Assembly (NCBI RefSeq): GCF_001006805.1
Contig: NZ_LN811369.1
Coordinates: forward strand, 1 to 32,806
DNA length: 32,806 nt
Source of the DNA: Microvirga massiliensis
Lineage (GTDB): Bacteria; Pseudomonadota; Alphaproteobacteria; Rhizobiales; Beijerinckiaceae
Direction of reading: 5' to 3'
A model generated the notes under the pieces. The model ran no database searches. It saw nothing but the letters and a program-made list of their open reading frames with translations, and was not told the origin of the DNA. Below, in pieces: positions 1-7,431 of the stretch (position 1 is its first letter; each line of letters starts with the position of its first letter). The position numbers were made by a program, and so were the translations under genes.

Positions 1-38
1 AAAACACATCCAACACGTTCCCTCTCACGAAATGATTT

Positions 39-73
39 GCAAAAAGGCCTCGCGTTCCGCGAGGCCTTTTTGC
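39..73. terminator. Bidirectional intrinsic terminator
   Basis: Perfect inverted repeat with 16-bp arms (39-54 and 58-73) and a 3-nt loop TTC. The arms end in five A on the left and five T on the right, so the hairpin plus U-tract reads as a rho-independent terminator on either strand. It lies 26 bp beyond the stop codon of the minus-strand NADH dehydrogenase gene (stop at 100) and most likely ends that transcript. It may also end a plus-strand gene left of the window. Confidence 0.9.
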
Positions 74-99
74 GTTTTGCCATCGTCGATCGTGCTCGA

Positions 100-1392
100 T
101 CACGTCCCGCGTGGCTCGTTCGGTTTCGCCATTGCCTCCCCTCCCCTGTCATCAGGAATGATGCGAGTTCCCGGCCGGTAGGTCAGGTATGCATAGAGCC
201 ACCTCAGTGTCACGATGAGCCGGTTCTGGAAGCCCACCAGAAGATAGACGTGGGCAATGCCCCATACGAGCCATGCCAGGAAGCCGCGCAGCTTCACGTC
301 ATTCCATTCGACCACGGCGGCGTTGCGCCCAATGACGGCAAGATTTCCACGCGAGTGAAAGCGGAAAGGCGGTGGTTCCTCACCTTTGGTGATGCGCCGA
401 AGAAGCGCCCGTCCGAGATAGTAACCCTGCTGTTGGGCAACCTGTGCGAGCCCCGGCAGCGGCGTTCCTTTGTCATCCTTGGCCAGAGCCGCATCCCCGA
501 TGACATAGATATTCTCAAATCCGGGAACCGAGAGATCGGGGTTGACGGAGACATGACCGGCCCGGTCGGTCTCTCGAGACAGCCAGTCACCGACCGGTGA
601 GGCGCGCACTCCGGCACCCCAGACAATGGTCCCGCACGGAATGAACGTCTCGCCAACCTGGATGCCATCCGCATTGATGTCGTTGACGGGCGCACCTACG
701 CTGATCTCGACTCCAAGCCGCACGAGCGCGCGCTCTGCATAGGCCGACAGGTCTTCAGGAAACTGGGGCAGTATGCGCGAACCGGCCTCGACGAGGAGAA
801 TTCGAGCCCGCCGCGGATCGATATTGCGAAACTCCCGTTCGAGAGCCTCGTGCGTGAGACCGGCGATCGAGCCTGCCATCTCGACACCGGTCGGGCCTCC
901 ACCGATCACCGCAAAAGTCATCAGGCGCCGGCGCACCTCCGGATCCGTTTCGAGTTCCGCACGCTCGAGCGCCAGCAGGATATTGGCCCGAATTCGACGT
1001 GCATCCTCCAGAGTCTTCAGGCCAGGCGCGAACCTCTCCCATTCGGAATGGCCGAAATAGCTGTGTGTTGCACCAGTCGCCAGGACGAGCGTGTCGTAGC
1101 GCAGGACCCGTCCGGCGAATTGAATCTCGCGCTGTTCAGTGGCGATGCCGGTCACCTCGCCCATCAGCACCGTGATGTTCTTGTAGCGGCTCAGGATGCG
1201 GCGAATCGGTTCCGCGATGTCGCTTGGCGACAGCACGGCTGTCGCGACCTGATACAGGAGCGGCTGAAACAGGTGGTAGTTGCGCCGGTCGACGAGCGTC
1301 ACCCGAACCGGACTGTTCCCAAGCACACGAGCGGTCGCGAGCCCGCCAAATCCGGCCCCAACGATGACAACGTGGTGAGGCTCGGATGCCAT
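100..1392 (-). CDS. ndh: Type II NADH dehydrogenase (NDH-2), FAD-dependent
   Basis: A 430-residue flavoprotein that would pass electrons from NADH to quinone without pumping protons, at the inner face of the cytoplasmic membrane. An N-terminal dinucleotide-binding motif (VIVGAGFGGLATARVLG, about residues 9-25) binds FAD. A second glycine-rich motif (VIGGGPTGVEMAGSI), about residues 160-175, binds NADH. VIGDAA near the C-terminal third is the usual FAD-contact motif. The C-terminal part has a hydrophobic/amphipathic stretch (FLAWLVWGIAHVYLLVGF) typical of the membrane anchor. The frame is open to a GTG at 1506, but that adds 38 residues of low-complexity sequence. The ATG at 1392 matches the family start, although no strong ribosome site is visible. 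The gene is alone, with the terminator at 39-73 just downstream. Confidence 0.88.
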   Translation of the reverse strand: MASEPHHVVIVGAGFGGLATARVLGNSPVRVTLVDRRNYHLFQPLLYQVATAVLSPSDIAEPIRRILSRYKNITVLMGEVTGIATEQREIQFAGRVLRYDTLVLATGATHSYFGHSEWERFAPGLKTLEDARRIRANILLALERAELETDPEVRRRLMTFAVIGGGPTGVEMAGSIAGLTHEALEREFRNIDPRRARILLVEAGSRILPQFPEDLSAYAERALVRLGVEISVGAPVNDINADGIQVGETFIPCGTIVWGAGVRASPVGDWLSRETDRAGHVSVNPDLSVPGFENIYVIGDAALAKDDKGTPLPGLAQVAQQQGYYLGRALLRRITKGEEPPPFRFHSRGNLAVIGRNAAVVEWNDVKLRGFLAWLVWGIAHVYLLVGFQNRLIVTLRWLYAYLTYRPGTRIIPDDRGGEAMAKPNEPRGT

Positions 1393-1596
1393 GTCGGCGA
1401 CCAGATGCCCTGATGCCCCGGAATCAGGTTGAAGGCCATTGAGTTGCCCTGTACCGCGTTCGAGGTCCAATCCCGATCCCCCTTCCGTGGCGAATGCCGG
1501 GCTCACCAGCCCTGTCCAGTAACGATTCGTCTCGCGCTTTAGTCTCGGGCCGCCTCGTGCCTCGGACCCTGTCCGAATGTACAGGGCGGCACATGA

Positions 1597-2508
1597 TCAG
1601 CTGTTATGGACGGCCGCCATTGCCTCGAACACTATTGCGTGGCGAGCTGCGAGGGCGTCCACATCCGTGGAATAGCCGCCGCCGATAACCGCTACGAGAG
1701 GAATTCCGCGCCGGCGTGTTTCATGGACCACGAGCCGGTCGCGCCGGCGCAATCCTTCGTCGGAAAGGGCAAGTCGCCCCAGCTTGTCGTCCCGATGCGG
1801 ATCAACGCCCGCATTGAAGAACACGAGGTCTGGGTCGAGCCGGTCCAGCAGCCCCGGAACCTGCTCGCGCAGCATGGCCAGATATGCGTCGTCATCGAGT
1901 TCATCCTGGAGACCGATATCGAGGTCGCCCAGGATTTTGCGCGCGGGATAGTTCTTCTCCGCATGTGCGGAAAAGGTGAAAAGATCCGGGTCGTCCGCAA
2001 GGCAATCGGCTGTGCCGTCGCCCTGATGCACGTCGAGATCGATGATCAGCGCCCGCTTAATGCGGCCACGCCTCTTGAGTGCTTTCGCAGCGATCGCAAC
2101 GTCGTTGAACACGCAGAATCCCGCCCCCGTCGCCCGTTGTGCATGATGGCTACCGCCGGCCGCACTTCCGGCAAAGCCATGATCGAGCGCCAGTGTTGCC
2201 GCGAGGAGCGTACCTCCGGCGGCTAGTCTGGCACGACGGACGACCCCGTCGTCGACCGGCAAGCCGATCCGGCGCTCGATATCCCGTGGAACCGCCACAT
2301 TGCAGACCTGGTCTACGTAAGCGCTGTCATGTGCCAGGGCGAGCAGTTCGGCAGAGGCCGCCTCGGGCTCGACGAATCCGGACGGGGCTAGACCCCGCCT
2401 GAGGAGGATTTCCGCAAGTCTCCCATATTTCCGCATCGGAAACCGGTGCCCCTCGGGGAGTTCAGCTTGGTAACCCGGATGAAAGACGATTGGGGGCGGA
2501 GAGTTCAT
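1597..2508 (-). CDS. Histone deacetylase family (class II-like) amidohydrolase
   Basis: A 303-residue zinc-dependent deacetylase of the arginase/HDAC fold, related to bacterial acetoin-utilisation and acetylpolyamine amidohydrolase enzymes. The active site looks complete: the His-His pair in GGSHHAQ (residues 121-122), zinc ligands Asp159 and His161 in IIDLDVHQGDGT, Asp236 in NAGVDPH, and the C-terminal GGGYS (about 276-280) carrying the catalytic tyrosine. Length is usual for the bacterial single-domain form. It starts with ATG at 2508 and lies on the same strand as the NADH dehydrogenase, 204 bp upstream of that gene's likely start, so co-transcription is possible but not shown. The substrate (acetylated protein lysine, polyamine or other amide) cannot be read from sequence. 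Confidence 0.88.
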   Translation of the reverse strand: MNSPPPIVFHPGYQAELPEGHRFPMRKYGRLAEILLRRGLAPSGFVEPEAASAELLALAHDSAYVDQVCNVAVPRDIERRIGLPVDDGVVRRARLAAGGTLLAATLALDHGFAGSAAGGSHHAQRATGAGFCVFNDVAIAAKALKRRGRIKRALIIDLDVHQGDGTADCLADDPDLFTFSAHAEKNYPARKILGDLDIGLQDELDDDAYLAMLREQVPGLLDRLDPDLVFFNAGVDPHRDDKLGRLALSDEGLRRRDRLVVHETRRRGIPLVAVIGGGYSTDVDALAARHAIVFEAMAAVHNS

Positions 2509-2614
2509 GGGCAGAGCGGAGAGCGGCCAAGCTTCGATGCAGGATGACGGCCCATGGTCGCACCGTCCCAGGCCCTGGTTCTAAACCGATCAGGGATGAT
2601 ACCGTAGCGCATCG

Positions 2615-2642
2615 CGCGGAAAAGTGGGTCCACCTTTCCGCG
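2615..2642. repeat. Imperfect palindrome, aaaagtgg family
   Basis: An imperfect inverted repeat built on GCGGAAAAGTGGG and TCCACCTTTCCGC. It shares its AAAGTGG/CCACTTT core with the perfect palindrome 29 bp downstream, so the two look like related units of one dispersed intergenic repeat. Confidence 0.6.
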
Positions 2643-2670
2643 TCGTACGATGCCCCGCTCAAGGACCGAA

Positions 2671-2711
2671 GCATCGGACCCAAAAGTGGAATCCACTTTT
2701 GGGTCCGATGC
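2671..2711. repeat. Perfect 20-bp-arm palindrome
   Basis: Arms 2671-2690 and 2692-2711 are exact reverse complements around a single central A. The core is CCCAAAAGTGGA. It lies between the divergent HDAC-like and TupA-like genes and ends 32 bp before the TTG start at 2743. It may be a dispersed repeat element of this genome or an operator for the adjacent gene; the similar imperfect copy at 2615 favours a repeat family. No U-tract follows, so it is not a classical terminator. Confidence 0.8.
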
Positions 2712-2742
2712 TAGAGAGAGCCAAGGTTGTGAGGAGTTTGAC

Positions 2743-3543
2743 TTGCGTTTTGGAAAGCTTCTTCTTGCGGGGGCTCTCGCGTCGCTGGCCCTTCTCGGCC
2801 CGGCAGGTGCACAGGATCTGTCATTGAAGGTCGGGACCCCGTCAGACGCCGTCGCGGCCCTCGTCCGATCTCTCGCACCGGCTTTCCGGAAGGAGACCGG
2901 AATCGCGGTCACGACTAGCCGGATCGAGACGGAGGACGACATCTCCACAGGTGAACTGGACACGCTTCTCGTGCCCGAACGCATCGTCGCCAGGATCGAT
3001 TCGTTGCCGAGTTCCCAAACGGAGCCAGTCTTCGTGACCGACAGCGTCCTGCTCGGTACCCGCGGCGAGCGCGCCCGGGTGCGTGGCCTGAGGGACATCG
3101 AGAAAGCCTTTCGGTGGATTGCCGGCGCTCGGGGCACATTCGTGTCGAGCAGTCCCTCGCTCGGGCTTCGCGCACTGGAGGTATCGCTCTGGGACCGTGT
3201 CGGAGTCGATGTCCGGACACGTCTGACCTGGTATGTCGAAGCATCGGGCGACGAGAAGGACGTTTTCAATCGCGCCAGTCAGCTCGGGGCGTATGTTCTG
3301 GTCGAGCGCGCCACCTTCGCCGCGGCCCACGACCGGCGCGGCCTCGATATCCTGGTCGCCGATGACCCGATCCTCCAAAGCACCTATGTCAGCATTCTCC
3401 TCGACCCGAAGAATGAGAGTGCCCGCCTCTGGCAGGAATGGCTGAAGTCACCAGCCGGAACGGCCGGCATCACGCAGTTCCGGATCAACGGTATCGAGGT
3501 CTTTCGTCCGCTGGAGGGTAGCGCAGAGCGCGCCAGCGGGTAG
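2743..3543 (+). CDS. TupA-like periplasmic solute-binding protein (orphan)
   Basis: A 266-residue exported binding protein. The chosen TTG start at 2743 has a good ribosome site (GAGGAG at 2731-2736) and gives a clean signal peptide: MRFGK, hydrophobic LLLAGALASLALLG, and AGA-Q as a likely cleavage site. The frame is open upstream to an ATG at 2650, but that extension runs through the palindrome. The mature part follows the tungstate/molybdate (TupA-like) layout: an early VGTPSDAV strand, a middle segment with SSSPSLGLRALEVSLW (SxxSGTHxKExxLW-like), a WYVEASGD segment, and a C-terminal WLKSPAGTAGITQFRINGIEVF tail. No permease or ATPase gene lies beside it. The anion-binding serine/threonine positions are only partly conserved, so the ligand is uncertain. 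Confidence 0.7.
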   Translation: MRFGKLLLAGALASLALLGPAGAQDLSLKVGTPSDAVAALVRSLAPAFRKETGIAVTTSRIETEDDISTGELDTLLVPERIVARIDSLPSSQTEPVFVTDSVLLGTRGERARVRGLRDIEKAFRWIAGARGTFVSSSPSLGLRALEVSLWDRVGVDVRTRLTWYVEASGDEKDVFNRASQLGAYVLVERATFAAAHDRRGLDILVADDPILQSTYVSILLDPKNESARLWQEWLKSPAGTAGITQFRINGIEVFRPLEGSAERASG

Positions 3544-3595
3544 TTTCCGCGTCTTCTCTCCGACGAGTCTCTCACGGGCGGCCTCCGCCGCTGCC

Positions 3596-3979
3596 TCATT
3601 CCGCGGCAGGCTTGCCGTAGAAATCCTCGAGAGCCTGCCCATAGGCCGGGTCCGCGAAGGGGTCCTCGCCCTCCTTGTAATGCGGTGCCTGCCCGAGCCG
3701 GTCGGCATCGATGTCGACGACATAGCCGCCCAACGTCGTGTCGTAGCGGAGAGCCCGCCATGGCAAGGGGTGATAGCTCTCCCCGATACCGAGCAGACCG
3801 CCGAACGACATGACCGCATAGGCGACCTGACCGGTGAACTTGTCGACCATGAAATTATAGACAGATCCGAGGCGCTCGCCATGCGAGTCGAAGACGGCCG
3901 TACCTTCGACCTTGTTGGACGCGATGAGCCGCACAGTTTCGTCTAGAGCGAGGCCCTCGGAGTTCGGATCGAGCTCCAT
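3596..3979 (-). CDS. PRC-barrel domain protein
   Basis: A small soluble protein of 127 residues with one PRC-barrel domain (about residues 17-95). The segment IASNKVEGTAVFDSHGERLG leads into VYNFMVDKFTGQVAYAVMSFGG, then a YHPLPWRALRYD stretch, the usual pattern of free-standing alphaproteobacterial PRC-barrel proteins. PRC-barrels occur in photosynthetic reaction-centre H subunits and RimM, and stand-alone copies are common in stress regulons. The gene converges on the TupA-like gene (52 bp between stops). A candidate EcfG-type promoter lies at 4194-4218 on the same strand. The exact role is unknown. Confidence 0.85.
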   Translation of the reverse strand: MELDPNSEGLALDETVRLIASNKVEGTAVFDSHGERLGSVYNFMVDKFTGQVAYAVMSFGGLLGIGESYHPLPWRALRYDTTLGGYVVDIDADRLGQAPHYKEGEDPFADPAYGQALEDFYGKPAAE

Positions 3980-4193
3980 CGAGCCGGGACTGCGGAGACG
4001 CTGTTCGTTCGGAAGGCTGGTCGGAATAGGAATTCTCCCGGCGAGGCGCGCGGCTTATCACTCCACGCCCTCGGGCGTCGCGGAAACGACACTCCGCGAC
4101 GAAGGCCCTGAATTCTCGCGCCACTGACCGCATCCGCACGAGATCGGTATCCGAACGATGCGCATTGGCTCGGGCGCGGTTGCTCCCAGGGCA

Positions 4194-4218
4194 AACGAAC
4201 TCGTCGGTCCTGCGTTCC
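4194..4218 (-). promoter_or_regulatory. Candidate EcfG (general stress sigma) promoter
   Basis: Read on the minus strand, this site is GGAAC (4218-4214), 16 bp, then CGTT (4197-4194). That exactly matches the consensus used by the alphaproteobacterial general stress sigma factor EcfG (GGAAC-N16/17-CGTT). It lies between the cbbY stop and the PRC-barrel gene and points at the latter. The leader would be about 200 nt. Function is inferred from consensus only. Confidence 0.55.
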
Positions 4219-4241
4219 GAAAGCAACGCAACGGGTCGAAA

Positions 4242-5072
4242 TTATTGCGTCATCTCGAGAGCGGTCACGAGGGGAGGGTGCAATCCCTTCCCTCGTGACC
4301 CACGTGGCAGGAACCTGGAGAGGCTCAGCCAACGATCGATGGCGGCAACGGAAACCATTTCCTCGTCGAAGCCGGCCCCGTCGATATGGACAAAGCTCCG
4401 CTGAGGCTCACCGAGGTCGGACATCACCGCGAAGGCACCGAAGAAATCGTCACCCATCGTATAGAGGCTCGGCGTCGCAAGGGTTGGGATTCCTGCACGG
4501 CAGGCCGACAGGACCCCATTCGCGGAATCCTCGATCGCCACGCACTGGGACGCCGGTATTCCGAGTTGTCGCAGCACCTCATCGTAGACTTCGGGCGACG
4601 GCTTCTTTCGCGCGACTTCATCCCCGGCGACGATAACCTCGAATGCCGACGCGTTGATCTTCGGGGTCGCGTGCTGCAGGAGTGCGACGACATTTGCGCG
4701 GGTCGTCGTGGTGGCAATGGCGACGCGCCGGCCCGTCGACACCGCCTCCTCGATCAAACGGGCAATGCCTGGCCTGAACGCGATTTCTCCTTGTTCGAGA
4801 AGCGCAGTGTAGCGGGCCGTCTTCAGCGCATGGATCTCCTTCACGCCGTCTGCCCACTCCGGCGCCTCGTCGGGCCGGTAGCGGGCGAGATAATGCAGGA
4901 GCCGCTCCTTGCCTCCCGTGACCTGGAGCAGCTTGCCGTAGAGCGCGCGGTGCCAGTTCCAGTCGAGGCCGAGACTCGCAAAGGTCTCGTTGAAGGCTTG
5001 CCGGTGGATCTCTTCGGTGTCGACGAGGGTGCCATCCACGTCGAAGATGAGGGCTTTCACTGCAGCGCGCAT
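4242..5072 (-). CDS. cbbY: CbbY, HAD-family sugar bisphosphate phosphatase
   Basis: A HAD-superfamily phosphatase of 276 residues. In photosynthetic bacteria and plants, CbbY hydrolyses xylulose-1,5-bisphosphate, an inhibitory RuBisCO misfire product. Motif I is FDVDGTLVDTEEIH with nucleophile Asp11 and acid/base Asp13. A Thr motif (IATTTTRANV), a conserved KKPSPEVY lysine motif and IEDSANG acidic motif follow. The ATG at 5072 has a GGAGG site six bases upstream. The frame extends to 5120, but the preceding residues do not belong to the family. It overlaps cbbZ by 16 bp, so translation is probably coupled. The last 20 residues run past the usual end of the family and are encoded inside a strong inverted repeat. 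It is the last gene of the cbb operon. Confidence 0.88.
   Translation of the reverse strand: MRAAVKALIFDVDGTLVDTEEIHRQAFNETFASLGLDWNWHRALYGKLLQVTGGKERLLHYLARYRPDEAPEWADGVKEIHALKTARYTALLEQGEIAFRPGIARLIEEAVSTGRRVAIATTTTRANVVALLQHATPKINASAFEVIVAGDEVARKKPSPEVYDEVLRQLGIPASQCVAIEDSANGVLSACRAGIPTLATPSLYTMGDDFFGAFAVMSDLGEPQRSFVHIDGAGFDEEMVSVAAIDRWLSLSRFLPRGSRGKGLHPPLVTALEMTQ
4263..4300. repeat. Long hairpin inside the 3' end of cbbY
   Basis: Arms of 16 bp (4263-4278 and 4285-4300) pair with a single mismatch that would be G-U in RNA, around a 6-nt loop. It lies within the last codons of cbbY, before its stop at 4242. No U-tract follows on the minus strand. It may be a repeat that extended the reading frame, or an RNA structure protecting or ending the long operon transcript. 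Confidence 0.75.
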
Positions 5073-5827
5073 GTTTCCTCCGTCAGCCCGTGCACGACGA
5101 GCGGCAGTTCGGACAGACACCAGATGACCCGATCGGCCCCGAAGTTGACCGCCGGCGCTCCCGAATAGCCGTAGGCTGCGGCGACGACCGGCACCTTTGC
5201 CGCCCGTGCAGTCTCGACGTCGATGTGATGGTCCCCGACGTAGACGAGCTGAGACGGCGGAATTCCAAGACGCGATGCGCAGGCGAGAAGCGGCCGTGGG
5301 TCAGGCTTTCGCCCGAACCCGCTATCTCCGCCGACGACCACCCCGATATGGTCGGCAAGGCCGAGCCGTTCGAGAATGAGCCGCGCAGGCGTCTCTGCCT
5401 TGTTGGTGCAGACCCCGATGGCGACAGCCTCGCCTGCAAGGCCGCACAGGATGTCGCGCGCCCCCGGGAAGGGCCTCGTCGAGGAGACGGGATCGCGGGA
5501 ATAACGCTCGAGGAACCGGTCCGACAGACGCCGCAAGTCAGCCTCCGGCGCATCAACGTCCCGCAGGCGCAAAGCCTTGCGGATCAAGGCCGATATGCCC
5601 TCTCCCATCAGCACCTTGACCTCGCGGGCCGAGAACGGCGCAAGGCCGGTCTCTCGAAGGATCCCGTTGAGGATCACCGCGACATCCGCCGCGCTGTCCA
5701 CGAGGGTCCCGTCGAGGTCGAAGATGATGCCGCGGGGGAAGAGATCGCCGCTCAAGGCCAGTTCAGGCAGCGCGTTGGCGAAGTCCGGCGCGCGCCGCGC
5801 TGCGGATCGCCGCGATGTTCTCTGCAT
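5057..5827 (-). CDS. cbbZ: CbbZ/Gph, phosphoglycolate phosphatase
   Basis: A HAD-family phosphatase of 256 residues that removes phosphate from 2-phosphoglycolate, the product of RuBisCO oxygenation, the first step of photorespiratory salvage. Motif I is IIFDLDGTLVDSA (nucleophile Asp37, acid/base Asp39). The middle carries IGVCTNKAETPA, then GRKPDPRPLL and VYVGDHHIDVETARAA, all typical of Gph. The ATG at 5827 lies inside the end of rpe (65-bp overlap) with an AGGAGG about 11 bases upstream. The frame is open to 5926, but that extension is wholly within rpe. The 34 residues before motif I are longer than usual, so the true start could be slightly further downstream. It overlaps cbbY by 16 bp. 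Confidence 0.87.
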   Translation of the reverse strand: MQRTSRRSAARRAPDFANALPELALSGDLFPRGIIFDLDGTLVDSAADVAVILNGILRETGLAPFSAREVKVLMGEGISALIRKALRLRDVDAPEADLRRLSDRFLERYSRDPVSSTRPFPGARDILCGLAGEAVAIGVCTNKAETPARLILERLGLADHIGVVVGGDSGFGRKPDPRPLLACASRLGIPPSQLVYVGDHHIDVETARAAKVPVVAAAYGYSGAPAVNFGADRVIWCLSELPLVVHGLTEETCALQ

Positions 5828-6446
5828 AAGCCTCGGGACCTCCTTTGAAGATGGCCGAACCTGCCACCAGGGTATCGGCGCCCGCGGCGGCCAAGGCTCC
5901 GGCCGTTGCCGCGCTGACGCCTCCATCCACCTCGATCCGGATCGCCCTCCCGCCGCGCATCCGGGAGAGGCGCGCGACCTTGTCCACGGCCCCCGGGATG
6001 AAGGCTTGCCCGCCGAAGCCGGGATTGACCGACATCACGAGAACGAGATCGACCGCGTCGAGGAGGGGCTCGACCGCGCTCGCCGGCGTCCCCGGGTTCA
6101 GGACGATCCCGGCCCTCTTGCCGAGATGCCGGATGGCCTGGAGCGCGCGATGGATGTGGGGACCTGCCTCGACATGGACCGAGATCACGTCGGCGCCCGC
6201 CTTCGCGAAAGCGTCCAGGTACGGATCGGCCGGCGCGATCATGAGATGGACGTCCAGCACCCTGTCCGTATGGGGGCGCAGCGCTTTCACGACGTCCGGG
6301 CCGATGGTGATGTTCGGGACGAAATGGCCATCCATCACGTCGACATGGATCCAGTCGGCTCCGGCCGCGACGACGTCGCGGACCTCCTCGCCGAGCCGGG
6401 CGAAGTCGGCAGCGAGAATCGATGGGGCGATGACGAGGTCGTTCAT
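5763..6446 (-). CDS. rpe: Ribulose-phosphate 3-epimerase
   Basis: A TIM-barrel metalloenzyme of 227 residues that interconverts xylulose 5-phosphate and ribulose 5-phosphate in RuBP regeneration (CbbE). Family marks are intact: IAPSILAADFARLG at the start, WIHVDVMDGHFVPNITIG with the metal-binding His and Asp residues, a VMSVNPGFGGQ strand (about residues 139-149) and IEVDGGVSAATA (about 172-183). The length is standard. The ATG at 6446 overlaps the cbbX stop by 4 bp (ATGA), so translation is probably coupled. Confidence 0.95.
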   Translation of the reverse strand: MNDLVIAPSILAADFARLGEEVRDVVAAGADWIHVDVMDGHFVPNITIGPDVVKALRPHTDRVLDVHLMIAPADPYLDAFAKAGADVISVHVEAGPHIHRALQAIRHLGKRAGIVLNPGTPASAVEPLLDAVDLVLVMSVNPGFGGQAFIPGAVDKVARLSRMRGGRAIRIEVDGGVSAATAGALAAAGADTLVAGSAIFKGGPEAYAENIAAIRSAARAGLRQRAA

Positions 6447-7414
6447 GACCGTAGCGAGCCTTCGTCGCGAGCGTTGCCGTCGAGCCGTCCGCCGTTGGTC
6501 AGGACGCGGCTCGACAGGATGTCTGGCGCGTCAATGGTGATGAGATCCTCCACGGAGACCGATGAACTCGGATCGTCGAAATGCCGGTTCGCCTGGCGGA
6601 GGCGGGCGCGGTCGAGGGCATTGCGGATCGAGCGCGCATTGGCGAAATGCGGCTGGTTCTGGCGTGCCGCAATATAGCTGCGGAACACCTCCCGCCCCGC
6701 ATCGCTGAAGCGGTAGTTCTGAGCTTCGAGCATGCGTTCTGCGATCGCGAGCAACTCGCCTTCGGTATAATCCGGGAAGTCGATGTGATGGGCGATGCGT
6801 GAGCGGAAGCCGGGATTGGAGCGGAAGAACGTGTCCATGCGATCCGCATAGCCCGCGAGGATCACGACCACGTCGTCGCGCTGATTCTCCATCACCTGCA
6901 GGAGAATCTCGATCGCCTCCTGGCCGTAATCGCGCTCGTTCTCCTGCCGATAGAGATAATAGGCCTCGTCGATGAAGAGGACGCCGCCCATCGCCTTCTT
7001 GAGGATCTCCTTCGTCTTCGGGGCGGTGTGGCCGATATACTGCCCGACGAGATCGTCGCGGGTGACGGAGACGAGGTGACCTTTGCGAACATAGCCGAGC
7101 TTGTGCAGGATCTCGGCCATGCGCAGGGCGACGGTCGTTTTCCCCGTCCCCGGATTGCCCGTGAAGCTCATGTGCAGGGTCGGCGTTTCGGCAGCGAGGC
7201 CCAGACGCCGGCGCACGCGGTCGACGAGCAGCAAAGCTGCGATCTGCCGGATGCGGCCTTTCACCGGAGCAAGGCCGACGAGTTCGCGATCGAGCTGATC
7301 GAGCACGGCGCCGATCTGCGTGTCGGCGCATTCCTGCCGGAGATCGATCCGCAGCTCGGAATTCGTCTCGGCACGGTCCGGTGCAAGATCGCTGGCAAGC
7401 GCACCAATCGTCAT
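6443..7414 (-). CDS. cbbX: CbbX, red-type RuBisCO activase
   Basis: A AAA+ ATPase of 323 residues that re-activates inhibited red-type RuBisCO by threading the C-terminus of the large subunit through the hexamer pore. The Walker A motif GNPGTGKT is at residues 86-93, the pore-loop YIGH at 126-129, and Walker B VLFIDEA at 145-151. Sensor regions follow (VVILAGYADRMD; FRSRIAHHIDFPDYT; ARSIRNALDRAR). The ATG at 7414 has a GGAG site about 9 bases upstream. An open extension to 7615 crosses the end of cbbS and is not used. It sits 139 bp after cbbS, with a terminator-like hairpin in that gap, and overlaps rpe by 4 bp. Confidence 0.95.
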   Translation of the reverse strand: MTIGALASDLAPDRAETNSELRIDLRQECADTQIGAVLDQLDRELVGLAPVKGRIRQIAALLLVDRVRRRLGLAAETPTLHMSFTGNPGTGKTTVALRMAEILHKLGYVRKGHLVSVTRDDLVGQYIGHTAPKTKEILKKAMGGVLFIDEAYYLYRQENERDYGQEAIEILLQVMENQRDDVVVILAGYADRMDTFFRSNPGFRSRIAHHIDFPDYTEGELLAIAERMLEAQNYRFSDAGREVFRSYIAARQNQPHFANARSIRNALDRARLRQANRHFDDPSSSVSVEDLITIDAPDILSSRVLTNGGRLDGNARDEGSLRS

Positions 7415-7431
7415 GAGATCAACTCCAGGTG

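Noticed and set aside
3578..3591. Small stem GCGGC-CTCC-GCCGC between the convergent TupA-like and PRC-barrel genes
   Set aside because: Five-base arms and no U-tract are too weak to call a terminator.
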